From: Erinaceus europaeus
Taxonomy: Eukaryota > Chordata > Mammalia > Eulipotyphla > Erinaceidae
Length of the DNA: 64,000 nt
Assembly (NCBI RefSeq): GCF_950295315.1
Contig: NC_080181.1
Coordinates: 3,412,726 to 3,476,725, forward strand
Direction: 5' to 3'
The first letter of the stretch is position 1. Each line of letters begins with the position of its first letter. The notes beneath the pieces are model-generated. The model searched no databases. It was not told the DNA's origin and worked only from the letters and a program-made list of their open reading frames with translations. The position numbers and the translations under genes were made by a program. Shown here piece after piece: positions 1-9,228 of the stretch.

Positions 1-162
1 GGACTGAATTTTCAGCCTTGCAAAAAGTGTGTTCTTAGATTTCATTAATGTCGTGTTGAAACTCAATTCAGAAGTCCCTGGGAGCAAAGAAATCACAACT
101 GCCCACCATAGCTTCCAATACACTCACAAGGGAGCAATTCAGAACTGGAGTACCACCATCAT
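1..162. other. Unique sequence at the window edge
   Basis: I see no gene or recognisable repeat here. It leads into the tandem duplication that follows. Confidence 0.5.
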
Positions 163-262
163 CCCTAAACTACAACCCAATTAATTCCCCAGGGATATTC
201 ATGTTCCTGGTCCCCTAAACTACAACCCAATTAATTCCCCAGGGATATTCATGTCCCTGGCA
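163..262. repeat. 50-bp tandem duplication (two units)
   Basis: A 50-base unit beginning CCCTAAACTACAACCCAATT occurs twice head to tail, at 163-212 and 213-262. The units differ by one substitution in the body (ATGTTCCTGG against ATGTCCCTGG) and at the last base or two. The near identity points to a recent local duplication. Confidence 0.9.
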
Positions 263-2055
263 TAGGCAGGTTTAATAGTTGGGAGTCGTTAATATGAGAA
301 TGCTTCTTCAACACCCTCAGGGTTATTTGCTTCTTACATTTTTAAGTTTCAGGAAGAAATCAAGCATGTCTAATGAAATCTCCCTCCCTTTTGGTTTGGG
401 AGATAGCTAGCTACTCACAGAAACCATGCACTCATCTGCTCCTTTACAGTAAGAAGGTCTGGGCAGCAAGAAACTCAATAAAGACCAGGGAAGTCCAATC
501 TTATCTATACAGAGCAATTTCTCACAGCTCTGAGATTCAGTAATAGGAATAAATTTGCTTTCACTACTAAAACATAATGTCCAATATATACTTGTTTGTT
601 AATAAAAAGTAGAACATTGATTTTTTTTTTCATGCTCAACTCCTATCTTCACTTATCATTCTATTATGAATAGGAAGAAATGGGCTCCTTCATACCCTTA
701 CTAGCCACAACTCTAATAATTGTTAGCCTACTCCTACAAATAACAACTTAATAACTTTATTTCCTCTCTTTTATCTCTCCCTTGTTAATTTAGGCATATG
801 CAAATACAGTACAATCAAACATATCTTACTAGAGTTTTGCTTGAGTTAATTCTGTAAAACGAAATAAACCTTTTTCATTCGTATGCAGGCACTGTAAAGT
901 ACTGACTCAGAAAACTAAATTCCTACTGTAGTGCTTATTCAGGCAATTTAATATCTTTCTGATTCTCCACTGCCCTATGATATGACTGAACTTCATGGCT
1001 CCTTGCTTTTGGGTAAGGATATGAGTCTAGCTCTGATCACTGAGCTAGAAATTACAGTGGCATGTGTGTGTTACTTCTAGGCAAAACAAGACCCTCCTAC
1101 ACTCTCAGTGACAAAATTGGTAATGTTATAATGGCAAGTTAAAATATAAGTCATAAGAATGATATAAAAAGATGTTCTATTAGCATTCCCTGCACATTTA
1201 AAATGAATGAGAAGTAGAATCTGTTGTATTAAGTTACTGGAGTTGGTAAAGAAATGAGTGCCCCAAAGTGGGTATTCCTGCAATTATACACCTCAAGCAT
1301 ATGATATTAAATTAGGATCCAAAAGGTAAGGAAAACTCCTTAATTGTCAGTGGAAACATTTGATAAAGCTCTTGTCTACTACAAATTACAACGCAGGTAA
1401 TATAGATGATCTGCTTGTAGTCTTAGTGTCAGAGTTTGCAAAATAGTAAGAAAAATCATAGGCTTATGTCATCAGTATCTTATACAGTTATTAAAGGAAA
1501 TGATGGACTCTGGAAAGAACTGGTTGGTCCCCAAAGTACATATGGAGATTGGATAGTTTCAGATGAAGACAGGCTTACAAATAACTTCATCTTGAAGGTA
1601 AAAATGTATGTGTTTTTAACAGATGGGTAATATACACTGTAGGCTAACCTCAACTGCTTACAGTAGAAGAACAAACTTCTTTATTCACAATATGACCTGG
1701 CAGCTGACTTGAAAAATCCCTTGACAGAAAACATTAGTAATCCTTGATACATAAATCAAACATATTGAGAAGGTATTAACCTGTGACAGTAACAGAGTCA
1801 GTTTTCATGACTCTATGGGGAACTGAATACAAAAACAAACTAGAGATAAAGAGCTGAGCCTCCTAGAAAAGCTGCTATACATATGTCTCACCTACAAATC
1901 AAGGGAATTTACAAAGAAAATAAGTGTCCTCCACAAGCAAAATGTTTTAAAATTTAACAGCTAAAATGCCCACTCAAGTCTGATGTCAGTGTATATAATC
2001 ACAACACTACATCTACCTGCAGTGGTATTGTGACATAGAAATATAGAAATATATA
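263..2055. other. AT-rich sequence, nothing recognised
   Basis: No open frame here has the length or composition of a coding exon, and I recognise no repeat family. The short open frames near 1077-1283 and 1436-1674 lie on opposite strands or overlap each other and look like chance. Confidence 0.5.
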
Positions 2056-2059
2056 TATA

Positions 2060-2775
2060 TTTGTTCTCTGCCTCATCTCCTCATACAGGGATCTTAAAAC
2101 CCATAGGAATGTTTTCTGTTATAATGAGGTCACTTTTGGTGGACTTTGAGGATGGGGAATGTTCACTAGAAGGAATAAGTCACGATGAGAAGCTTGCAAC
2201 TTCAGCCCTGCTTCCCACCCACGAGAATGAGAAGAGTTAAGTGAGCTAGTAATCAATCAATCGGGTCTATGTGATGAAGTATCCCTGCAGTATGGACAGC
2301 GTAGAGTTCCCGGGTTGGTGAGTGTAGCAAGCTCCAGGAAGAGTGACCCACCTCAACTCTATGGGGACAGAGGGTCCTGCATTAGATTCTTCCCATGGGA
2401 TTAGCCTATGAACAACCTCATCTGGGCTGTTCATCTGTACTCTTTATCAGATGATTTAGAGTAGACCTGTTAGTGTAGTAAATGTTTCCTGAGCTCTTAG
2501 TTATTATAGCAAATCAACAAACTTGAGGGTAACATTTTGTGAGAACCTTCAATTTATAGTCAGTCATAAGTCCAGGTGAAACCCTCGGGCTTCCTGAAGG
2601 TATCCCAAATGAGGTGTTGTCTTGTGAGATGGAGTTTAAGAATGTGTGGCATCTACACTAGCTGTAGGAATTTAGTTTCACAATTGTAGGACATCCATAT
2701 GATACTGGGAAAGTTAAGAGAACTGATTGATTGGGGGGGACCGTACATTTGGAATCAGAAATGCTTTGAGAAGAA
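2060..2775 (+). repeat. Old mammalian interspersed repeat, class undetermined
   Basis: The stretch around TTTATCAGATGATTTAGAG / AAATGTTTCCTGAGCTCT / AGCAAATCAACAAACTTGAG and, further on, TTCACAATTGTAGGACATCC resembles an old, widespread mammalian repeat that I recall but cannot name with confidence; it could be LTR-type or a DNA transposon. Both boundaries are approximate. It ends about 60 bases before the retrotransposon at 2836. Confidence 0.35.
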
Positions 2776-2835
2776 AAATAATTTTCCTTTAGTTGATAGA
2801 GTAAAGCACTTATTATGGCAGGCCATTTATTTACT

Positions 2836-3844
2836 TCTTCTTCTAGCGTTTGCCCTTCTTCCGTAGCCAGTCAACAGCGTCAGGTTGAGCCTGATGTAAA
2901 GTTTCGAGACCTCCTTTGAATCTGGAGAGGTGGCAGTCGTTGACTATGTGGGTCATAGTCTGTCTGTAGCCGCAGGGGCAGTTCAGGTCGTCTCTGGCCC
3001 CCCAGCGATGGAACATAGCGGCGCACCGGCCATGGCCTGTTCAATAGCGACTGAGGAGGGCTCAATCATAACGTGCTAGGTCAAAGACGGGTTGACGCTT
3101 GCAGGGGTCTGTGATGAGGTGTTTGTTCTTGACCTCAGCTGACTGCCAACTCTGTTTCCAAGAGTCTGGAACAGAGAAGTTCAGTGTAGGCGTAGGGGAC
3201 CAGATTGGATGACGAGATGTCAAGCGTTGGACAGGGTGGGCGAAGATATCCGCGTATATTGGCAGGTCCGGTCAAGCGTAGACGTGGGAAATGAACTTAG
3301 ATGATGCCGCATCCTGACAAATATCTGGCGGGGCGATGTTGCTAAGAACTGGCAGCCATGGAACCGGGGTGGAATGGATGGTTCCAGAAATTATCCTCAT
3401 GGAGGAATATAATTTGGAATCAACCAAGTGGACATGGGGGCTACGGAACCATACTGGGGCACAGTATTCTGCAGTGGAATAGCATAATGCCAGAGATGAT
3501 GATCGCAGTGTGGAAGCGCTCGCGCCCCATGAGGAGCTGGCCAGTCTTGCAGTGATGTTATTCCTCGCGCCCACCTTTGCTGCAGTTTTTATGAGATGTT
3601 CGTGAAATGACAGAGTGCGATGGAGAGTAACGCCAAGATAGACTGGCTGGGCTTCATGCCGGATTCTCGTATCACCAAGCTGCACATTAAGCTCACGCGA
3701 GGCCGAGGCATGGTGTAGATGGAAAACAGATGATACCGTTTTTTGCAGTGCTAGGGATTAGTCGCCATTTTTTACAGTAATCAGATATCAGAGTCATGTC
3801 TTTCGTGAGTGTTTCCTCGAGGATGTCAAACTTGAATGCCTGAG
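2836..3844 (-). mobile_element. Non-LTR retrotransposon fragment, jockey/CR1-like, 5'-truncated (copy 1)
   Basis: About 1 kb on the minus strand encodes the C-terminal part of a reverse-transcriptase polyprotein of a kind typical of arthropods and other non-mammals. It is unlike L1, L2 or BovB. It is much richer in GC and CpG than its flanks. The 3' end (minus strand) is a TAG stop followed at once by GAAGAAGA. Both edges are bounded by TTTACT (2830-2835 and 3845-3850), a candidate 6-bp target-site duplication. The exact clade is uncertain: jockey, CR1 or a related group. Confidence 0.8.
2843..3844 (-). pseudogene. Broken reverse-transcriptase C-terminal reading frame of copy 1
   Basis: Read on the minus strand, the frame runs through a KWRL-(I)PSTAKTVSSVF segment, then YLGVTL (about 3640-3623), the block ARLASSSWGASASTLR with LALCYSTAEYCAPVW, and the thumb-like MRIISGTI and WLPVLSNIAPP. 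It ends with TGHGRC (3023-3040), a Cys/His motif NCPCGYRQTMTHIVNDC (about 2931-2992) and GGLETLH. The catalytic palm (YADD region) is absent, lost by 5' truncation. Damage: one extra base in a six-base run at 3739-3744 shifts the frame, and three in-frame TGA codons lie at 3272-3274, 3062-3064 and 3041-3043. All three stops fit simple CGA-to-TGA or TGG-to-TGA transitions. The frame ends at the TAG at 2843-2845. It is not a functional gene. Confidence 0.8.
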
Positions 3845-3897
3845 TTTACTAAAATGTTAGGGCACTGTTCTCACTCTACATAAAAATTTTTCAAAAA

Positions 3898-4075
3898 AGG
3901 TCTGGGCAGCTGTTGCACGCCCAATGGAATGCACCTATCACTATGGACAAAGACTTCTGTGTAGGTCCCTGGTGACCACCTACAGTCAGGGAAGCTTCAG
4001 GAGTGGTGGAACAGTGCTACAGTTGTCTCCCCTCTTTCTCTGCTTCTCTTCCTGCTTCTCACCCTCTAACAGGTC
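3898..4075 (+). repeat. SINE-B, diverged
   Basis: The GTCTGGGCAGCTGTTGCACG head is followed by AGGGAAGCTTCAGGAGTGGTGGAACAGTGCT and a CT-rich stretch. The A-tail is not clear. Confidence 0.75.
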
Positions 4076-4159
4076 AACTGCCAGCATTGTGTGTGTGTCT
4101 GATTCACAGAAAACTTTCTTTGTCATATATAGTCAAGTAGGATAAACCTTAGGGGAAAA

Positions 4160-4550
4160 AAAAGGAAATGGCTATTAGCAAACTAAAACTATCTGCTCTT
4201 GCAAAACAGGATTATAGATGAAATCTTCAATGAAAGGAAAACGCCAATGAGAAATACATCTATAGTTACCACAAAATTGCTCATCAAAATATATATGTAA
4301 TCTATACTTAATATATATACAGCTTTAAAAAAATGTTTTATGTGCATTTATAAATATATGCATACACGGGATTGTTGGAAAAATCATGACATTTTTTCAT
4401 AGAAAAAAAAAAACAAGTCATGACTTTTTCAGCAACTCAGTATTTATTTTTTACATATATATTTAAAGAAGAAAAATATAAATCTGGTAATTCCTGAAAT
4501 ATGTTTTTATATTATATGTTTCTTTATGTGATTTATTTCATACATGAACA
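4160..4550. other. AT-rich sequence, nothing recognised
   Basis: This contains A/T runs and short ATAT tracts. I see no gene-like frame and no repeat family. Confidence 0.5.
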
Positions 4551-4551
4551 T

Positions 4552-4690
4552 GTGCAGCAGCCTAGGAAGTAGCAGCACAGCAGGTGGAGCCTCTGGTCCA
4601 TGAGTCTGATGACTAGAGCTTGACTCCTGGTGTCTCATATGCCAGAGTGATGTCCTGGTTCTTTTTCTCTCCTTCGTAATAATAACTGTT
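4552..4690 (+). repeat. tRNA-like SINE of a fourth type
   Basis: GCACAGCAGGTGGAGCCTCTG is followed by CATATGCCAGAGTGATGTCCTGG and TTCTTTTTCTCTCC. It differs from SINE-A, B and C and is the only copy of this type I recognised here. Confidence 0.55.
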
Positions 4691-4714
4691 GTTTTAAATA
4701 AACATGTATATATA

Positions 4715-4917
4715 TATTTTTTTCTTTTTTTATTGGATAGGACCAAGCGAAATTGAGAAGGAAGGAGAAGACAGAGAAAGGAAGAGAAAGATGCCTGAAG
4801 ACCTGCTTCACCTCTTGCAAAGCAACACCATTGCAGGTGGGGAGCCTGGGGCTTGAACCGAGATCCTTGCAATTTGTACTTTGTTGTTAAATCTGGTAAT
4901 GCCACCACCCAACCCCT
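4715..4917 (-). repeat. SINE-A/B, minus strand
   Basis: From the plus strand: T-rich tail, TTGGATAGGACCAAGCGAAATTG, CCTGCTTCACCTCTTGCAAAG, GGTGGGGAGCCTGGGGCTTG and a head ending CCACCACCCAACCCC. Confidence 0.8.
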
Positions 4918-5597
4918 AAATAAGTATAATGATAGTGAAAATATCAAGCTGCAGTATAGAAAAAAAAAGTACAGTAGTTTGGGAAATCTACAAAATACTC
5001 TTCATTGTGTAAAAACTGTTAAATACTAAAACTGGAATGTTTGAGTAGGTAAATGTGCAGAAGGAAAGAACAAAAACATTATGAAATGATAAAATATATA
5101 ACACTAAAGAAGTCATGAAAAAGTCTAACCACCGGTTTATCAACAAAAATGTGAGTTCAAATTTAAGAAAAAAGTTGCTTTTTCTATAAGATATAAGCTT
5201 CTTAAAAGCATTTCATGCTATTATTTAACATTCATGACAGAACAGCTTTCTGCAAAACAATCTGATAATATGAATATTTTAGCAATATGAACCTCAGTTT
5301 TATATGTCAGATAATTTTAATTATTAAGGTAGTAAGTCTGCTTCTAGGAATATGAATGATGTATCAATAAAAGCATACAGAACAACATTTTTGTGAACTG
5401 AATATTACTATAACTAAAAAAAAATCTCTAAACTGAACCAAATGTTCAGTATATTTCACATTAAATAATGTAAAATACTGAGTTAGATGCTTGAAGATAT
5501 ATAATAGTGTTGATAAATTATGGCCATAATATGAAGTGCAGAGAATGTCAGGAACTTGCATGTTCAAGGAGAAATGCACCAGATGAAAATATAACTG
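4918..5597. other. AT-rich sequence, nothing recognised
   Basis: No coding-like frame or known repeat is visible. The open frame at 5364-5609 (minus) has no domain signal. Confidence 0.5.
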
Positions 5598-5614
5598 TAA
5601 ACTGTGCAATTTAT

Positions 5615-5901
5615 TTATTTATTTTTAAATATTTATTTTATTTATCCCCTTTTGTTGCCCTTGTTGTTTTATTGTTGTAGTTATTATTGTTGTTGTCGTT
5701 GTTGGATAGGACAGAGAGAAATGGAGAGAGGAGGGAAAGACAGAGAAGGGGAGAGAAAGATAGACACCTACAGACCTGCTTCACTGCTTGTGAAGCAATT
5801 CCCCTGCAGGTGGGGAGCCGGGGTTCGAACCGGGATCCTTATGCTGGTCCTTGTGCTTTGCGCCACCTGTGCTTAACCCACTGCGCTACAGCCCGACTCC
5901 C
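5615..5901 (-). repeat. SINE-A, full length, with target-site duplication
   Basis: It has an intact B box (GGTTCGAACC on the minus strand) and A-box region. It is flanked by a perfect 17-bp direct repeat, TAAACTGTGCAATTTAT, at 5598-5614 and 5902-5918. The low divergence and perfect duplication suggest a recent insertion. Confidence 0.95.
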
Positions 5902-5918
5902 TAAACTGTGCAATTTAT

Positions 5919-6555
5919 AAACAGTTTCTCAGTTAGGTACTGCCAGCAACAACTCTAGCACCTCTTGGACAAGACTGCTTTCCATTTTTACAAACAAACA
6001 CAATTCACTTACTATAAGAAACATTTCAAAATTAGTTTTAATTTTTAGACTTTTTACTTGACTCCCTGAGCATGTACAAATGACAGTCTAAATCTGTCTT
6101 AACACATCTAGCATCTTGCAGAACCCATCTTGTTTAAAAGCCTTTCTCATTTGTCAAGTTCCAATGACAACACATTCTGATGCAACCGTAATTCTCCTTT
6201 ATACGTAAAATTTTCTCCTTTTGTTTTCTCAGCAATCATCTTTATGTGGCAGTAAAGGCCAGGGGGTTCTCTTTAATAGAAGCTAATAAATCTGTAGGCT
6301 TCTTAGGTGGATAAAATATAAGCTACTCAGCCAGAGTTGATATTTAGGAATCCTGAAATTACAATGTCCTCCTTTGAAGACTTCAAATTACTTAGAATCA
6401 CAGAAAGCATAAAACATATATTTTCAAATTCAATGTATGCACATTGGAGGAATATTTTAATTTTAATATTTAGGCTGTTTGAAACAATAATCTCACCATA
6501 TCAATAGAAACCCTTACTAGAATCTTATGACAAAATATCCATTAAAAAGTTTTAC
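5919..6555. other. AT-rich sequence, nothing recognised
   Basis: No gene or repeat is recognised in this stretch. Confidence 0.5.
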
Positions 6556-6557
6556 TT

Positions 6558-6697
6558 TGGTCCCTGCAGTGGTGCACCTGGGTTAGTGCACATCACCTCA
6601 CAGAAGGACCTGGGTTCAAGCCAAATATAAATTCTATGTGGGTCCTTGCACAGTACTATGTATGCTTAACTGAGTGCACAACCACCCGGCCACCAAA
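6558..6697. repeat. Two SINE tRNA-like heads, head to head in opposite orientations
   Basis: A plus-strand head (6558-6626, CAGTGGTGCACCTGGGTTAG to GGTTCAAGCC) is followed after about 15 AT-rich bases by a minus-strand head (6640-6697, GTCCTTGCACAGTAC to CACCCGGCCACC). Neither arm has a SINE body or tail. The arms can pair as a hairpin. Confidence 0.75.
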
Positions 6698-6699
6698 AA

Positions 6700-7505
6700 G
6701 ATATTCTTTTCATTCAGGACATTCCAAAGGGTTCTGTATCAGCAACTGAATGGCATACACCATATAAAAGGTGCTTGTAATGATATCATTTAGGGAATGA
6801 TTTAGTCCCAGGAAATGGTGAGAGAGATCATTACATGCTTACGTGCAAAGGCATAATATATGATTACCAGGAAATTATAAGTCTTAAATTCTATTACTGT
6901 GGATGCTGAGGGATTAAACAGGGATCAGAGAGGACACTTGCAAATAAAAAGGAATCAGTCAGAAACTGGATGGTCTAATATATTTAGGAGTTTAGCAGAT
7001 GACTTGATGAGTTGGTAACAATACACATCAATGTTCAGAAATGATATACTGGAATAAAACTTCACGCAGAAATTAAGACAAATAGCAAGTTTCAAGAGGG
7101 TAGAATTCTCTCAATATTATTCCTGACTTTGCTGAAGGCTGTAGGAGCAGTTATTACAATTATTTGTATTCAAGTTGAGTATTATTAATTAGTATTATTA
7201 AGTTTTTAATATTTACCAAATATATAAAACTGTAAATCTTATACTTTCAGAATCAATAACCCAACTCAGTGATCTAAAGAAAGTAGTCTTCGAGTTTTTA
7301 AATGCAGTTAAACTAAAATGTTTATTTCCTCTGTGACTATAACCAGAGCACTACTGAGTTCTGACTTACAGTGGCACCACAAACTGAGCCTGTGACTGGG
7401 CTGCTAGTGCCACACTCATGAAAGTCATTATGTATAAACATGATGCTATTTTCCCCAACCCTAGTTCTTGTTTTTATATACAAATTGTACTTATTTGTAA
7501 AGGAC
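6700..7505. other. Unique AT-rich sequence, nothing recognised
   Basis: No coding-like frame is present. No repeat family was recognised. Confidence 0.5.
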
Positions 7506-7507
7506 AA

Positions 7508-7629
7508 CCTTATTTTTATTTAATAGAGACAGAGAGAAATTGTGAAAGAAGGGGAGACTGAAAGGGAGAGAGAAAGGGAGATTCCTGCAATACTATTTCA
7601 TCACTAGTGAAGCTTTTCTCCCTTCAGGT
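7508..7629 (-). repeat. Headless SINE body, minus strand (left arm of an inverted pair)
   Basis: The A-tail end and body (CATCACTAGTGAAGCTTTTC, on the plus strand) are present. The copy stops in the body before the tRNA-like head, at the junction with the next arm. Confidence 0.75.
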
Positions 7630-7804
7630 GCTTCACAAGAGGCGAAGCACATCTGCAGGTGTCTCTCTTTCCCTCTGTCTCCCCTTTTATCTCAACTGCT
7701 CTCTGTCCTATTCAATATAAAAATAATTAAAAAGGAAAAAGAATGCCCACCAGGAGCAGTGGCTTCATAGTGCTGGCACCGAGTCTCAGTGATCATTCTG
7801 GGGG
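7630..7804 (+). repeat. Headless SINE-A long-form body and tail (right arm of an inverted pair)
   Basis: It starts in the body (GCGAAGCACATCTGCAGGTG) and continues through the CT-rich part to CAGGAGCAGTGGCTTCATAG and the long-form end. With the preceding arm it makes an inverted repeat of roughly 100 bases per arm. Confidence 0.75.
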
Positions 7805-7925
7805 TGGTGGTGATGGTTGTTGTTGTGGTGGTGGTAGTGGTGGTGGTTGTGGTAGTGGTAGTAGTAGCAGTAATAATAATAATAATAGTAGTAGTAATAA
7901 TAATAATAATAATAATGATAATATA
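7797..7925. repeat. Compound trinucleotide microsatellite (GGT/GTT/GTA/AAT)
   Basis: Successive GGT, TGT, AGT and AAT triplet runs form about 130 bases of low-complexity DNA directly after the SINE tail. It is open in several frames, which explains the poly-Ser/Asn and poly-Tyr/His open frames seen there. Confidence 0.9.
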
Positions 7926-8049
7926 TTTTGGTATAATGGAGTGATTCTTGGCAAGTTCCTGGAAGGTGTGTAGTCATGAGAAAGGCTAAATGTAGAAGCT
8001 TGTTTTGATGTTTAAGATATCTTCTGCACTTATAAACTTGAAACTTTCT

Positions 8050-8366
8050 CTTTTTGCCTCCAGGGTTATCACTAGGGCTCAGTGCCTGCACTACGAATCC
8101 CCTGCTCCTGGAGGCCATCCCCCCCATTTTGTTGCCCTTGTTGTTATTATTGCTGCTGTTGTTATTGTTGGATAGGACATAAAAAATTGAGAGGAAGGGA
8201 AGAAAGAGGTGGAGAGAGAAAGAGAAATACCTGCAGACTTGCTTCATCACTTGTGAGGTGACCCCCTGTAAGTGGGGAGCCAGGGGCTTGAACCAGAAAT
8301 CCTTATGCTGGTCCTTGAGTTTGGCGCCATGTGCTCTTAACCCTCTGTGCCACCCACCAGGCCCCA
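8050..8366 (-). repeat. SINE-A long form, minus strand
   Basis: It begins with GCCTCCAGGGTTATCACTAG and TGCACTACGAATCC, then TTGTTGCCCTTGTTG, GTTGGATAGGACAT, the body and a head ending CCACCAGGCCCC. Confidence 0.9.
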
Positions 8367-8369
8367 AAA

Positions 8370-8665
8370 TTGAAAAGTTTAGTCCACACTCTATCACTCT
8401 TCAGAGATAGTAGAGGATGTAATGTGGTGTTAACTATTCAAGGTTATATAATGAACTTCCATAAAAATCCTGGAGGGACAGGTTTCTGAGAGCTCATCTG
8501 GCAAACCCATCTATGTGTCAGCAATTCGCATACCCCAGTGTCACCAGATAGAAGCTCCTGCTCTTAAAGGCTGTTGCAGGCACTTTTGACCTTTGTTTCC
8601 ATTTATCTGTATGTTCCTCTACATACTTGAGCAAATATTTTATTATAAATAAATCAATAAAGGAA
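8370..8665. other. Unique sequence, nothing recognised
   Basis: No gene or repeat is recognised. Confidence 0.5.
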
Positions 8666-8667
8666 AA

Positions 8668-8862
8668 TCTGACCCAAGAAGTGGTGCACACCTGCGTGAA
8701 CACACGTCACAGTACACAAGGTTCAATGCTCAGGTCCCACCTGTAGGGGGGAAAGCTTCAGGAGCAGTAAAGTAGCCCTGCAGGTCTGTCCCTCTCCCTC
8801 TTCTACTCCCTACTTTCCTCTCGATTTGTCTCTATCCAGCAAATAATATTTTTAAAAAGATA
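8668..8862 (+). repeat. SINE-B
   Basis: AAGAAGTGGTGCACACCTGC head, GGGGGGAAAGCTTCAGGAGC body, CTCTATCCAGCAAATAAT tail. Confidence 0.85.
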
Positions 8863-8884
8863 TCTTAAAATTAAACAAATGTGG

Positions 8885-9210
8885 GGGTCGGGCGGTGGCG
8901 CAGTGGGTTAAGCGAATGTGGCACAAAGCGCAGGAACCTGCGTAAGGATCCAGGTTCGAGCCCCCGGCTCCCCACCTGCAGGGGAGTCGCTTCACAGGCG
9001 GTGAAGCAGGTCTGCAGGTGTCTATCTTTCTCTCCCCTTCTCTGTCTTCCCCTCCTCTCTCCATTTCTCTCTGTCCTATCCAACAACGAATTGCGTCAAC
9101 AAGGGCAATAATAATAACCACAACGACAACAAAGCTACAACAAAAGGGGGAAAAAATGGCCTCCAGGAGCGGTGGATTCATGGTGCAGGCACCATGGAGG
9201 AGGAAAAAAA
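8885..9210 (+). repeat. SINE-A long form with 18-bp target-site duplication
   Basis: The copy is full length. AAAATTAAACAAATGTGG flanks it at 8867-8884 and 9211-9228 without mismatch. The head has a near-consensus A box and a GGTTCGAGCCC B box. Confidence 0.95.
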
Positions 9211-9228
9211 AAAATTAAACAAATGTGG

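Noticed and set aside
660..750. Possible nuclear copy of mitochondrial DNA
   Set aside because: ACTAGCCACAACTCTAATAA looks mitochondrial in composition, but the stretch is too short and I could not match it to a mitochondrial gene.
5690..5890. tRNA gene, from the A- and B-box motifs in SINE heads
   Set aside because: The heads do not close into a complete tRNA cloverleaf and are followed by SINE bodies. They are Pol III promoters of SINEs.
5604..5920. Open frames with products like GQREMERGGEDREGER or DRTERNGERRGRQRGGEKDRHLQTCF, repeated many times in the window
   Set aside because: They are SINE-A sequence read through in two frames. The same peptide appears at every SINE-A copy (for example 9.0, 13.7, 15.8, 25.7, 32.3, 33.7, 36.1 and 41.0 kb), so it is not a gene family.
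7786..8397. 203-codon minus-strand frame with a long poly-Tyr/His stretch
   Set aside because: It reads a trinucleotide microsatellite and a SINE-A.
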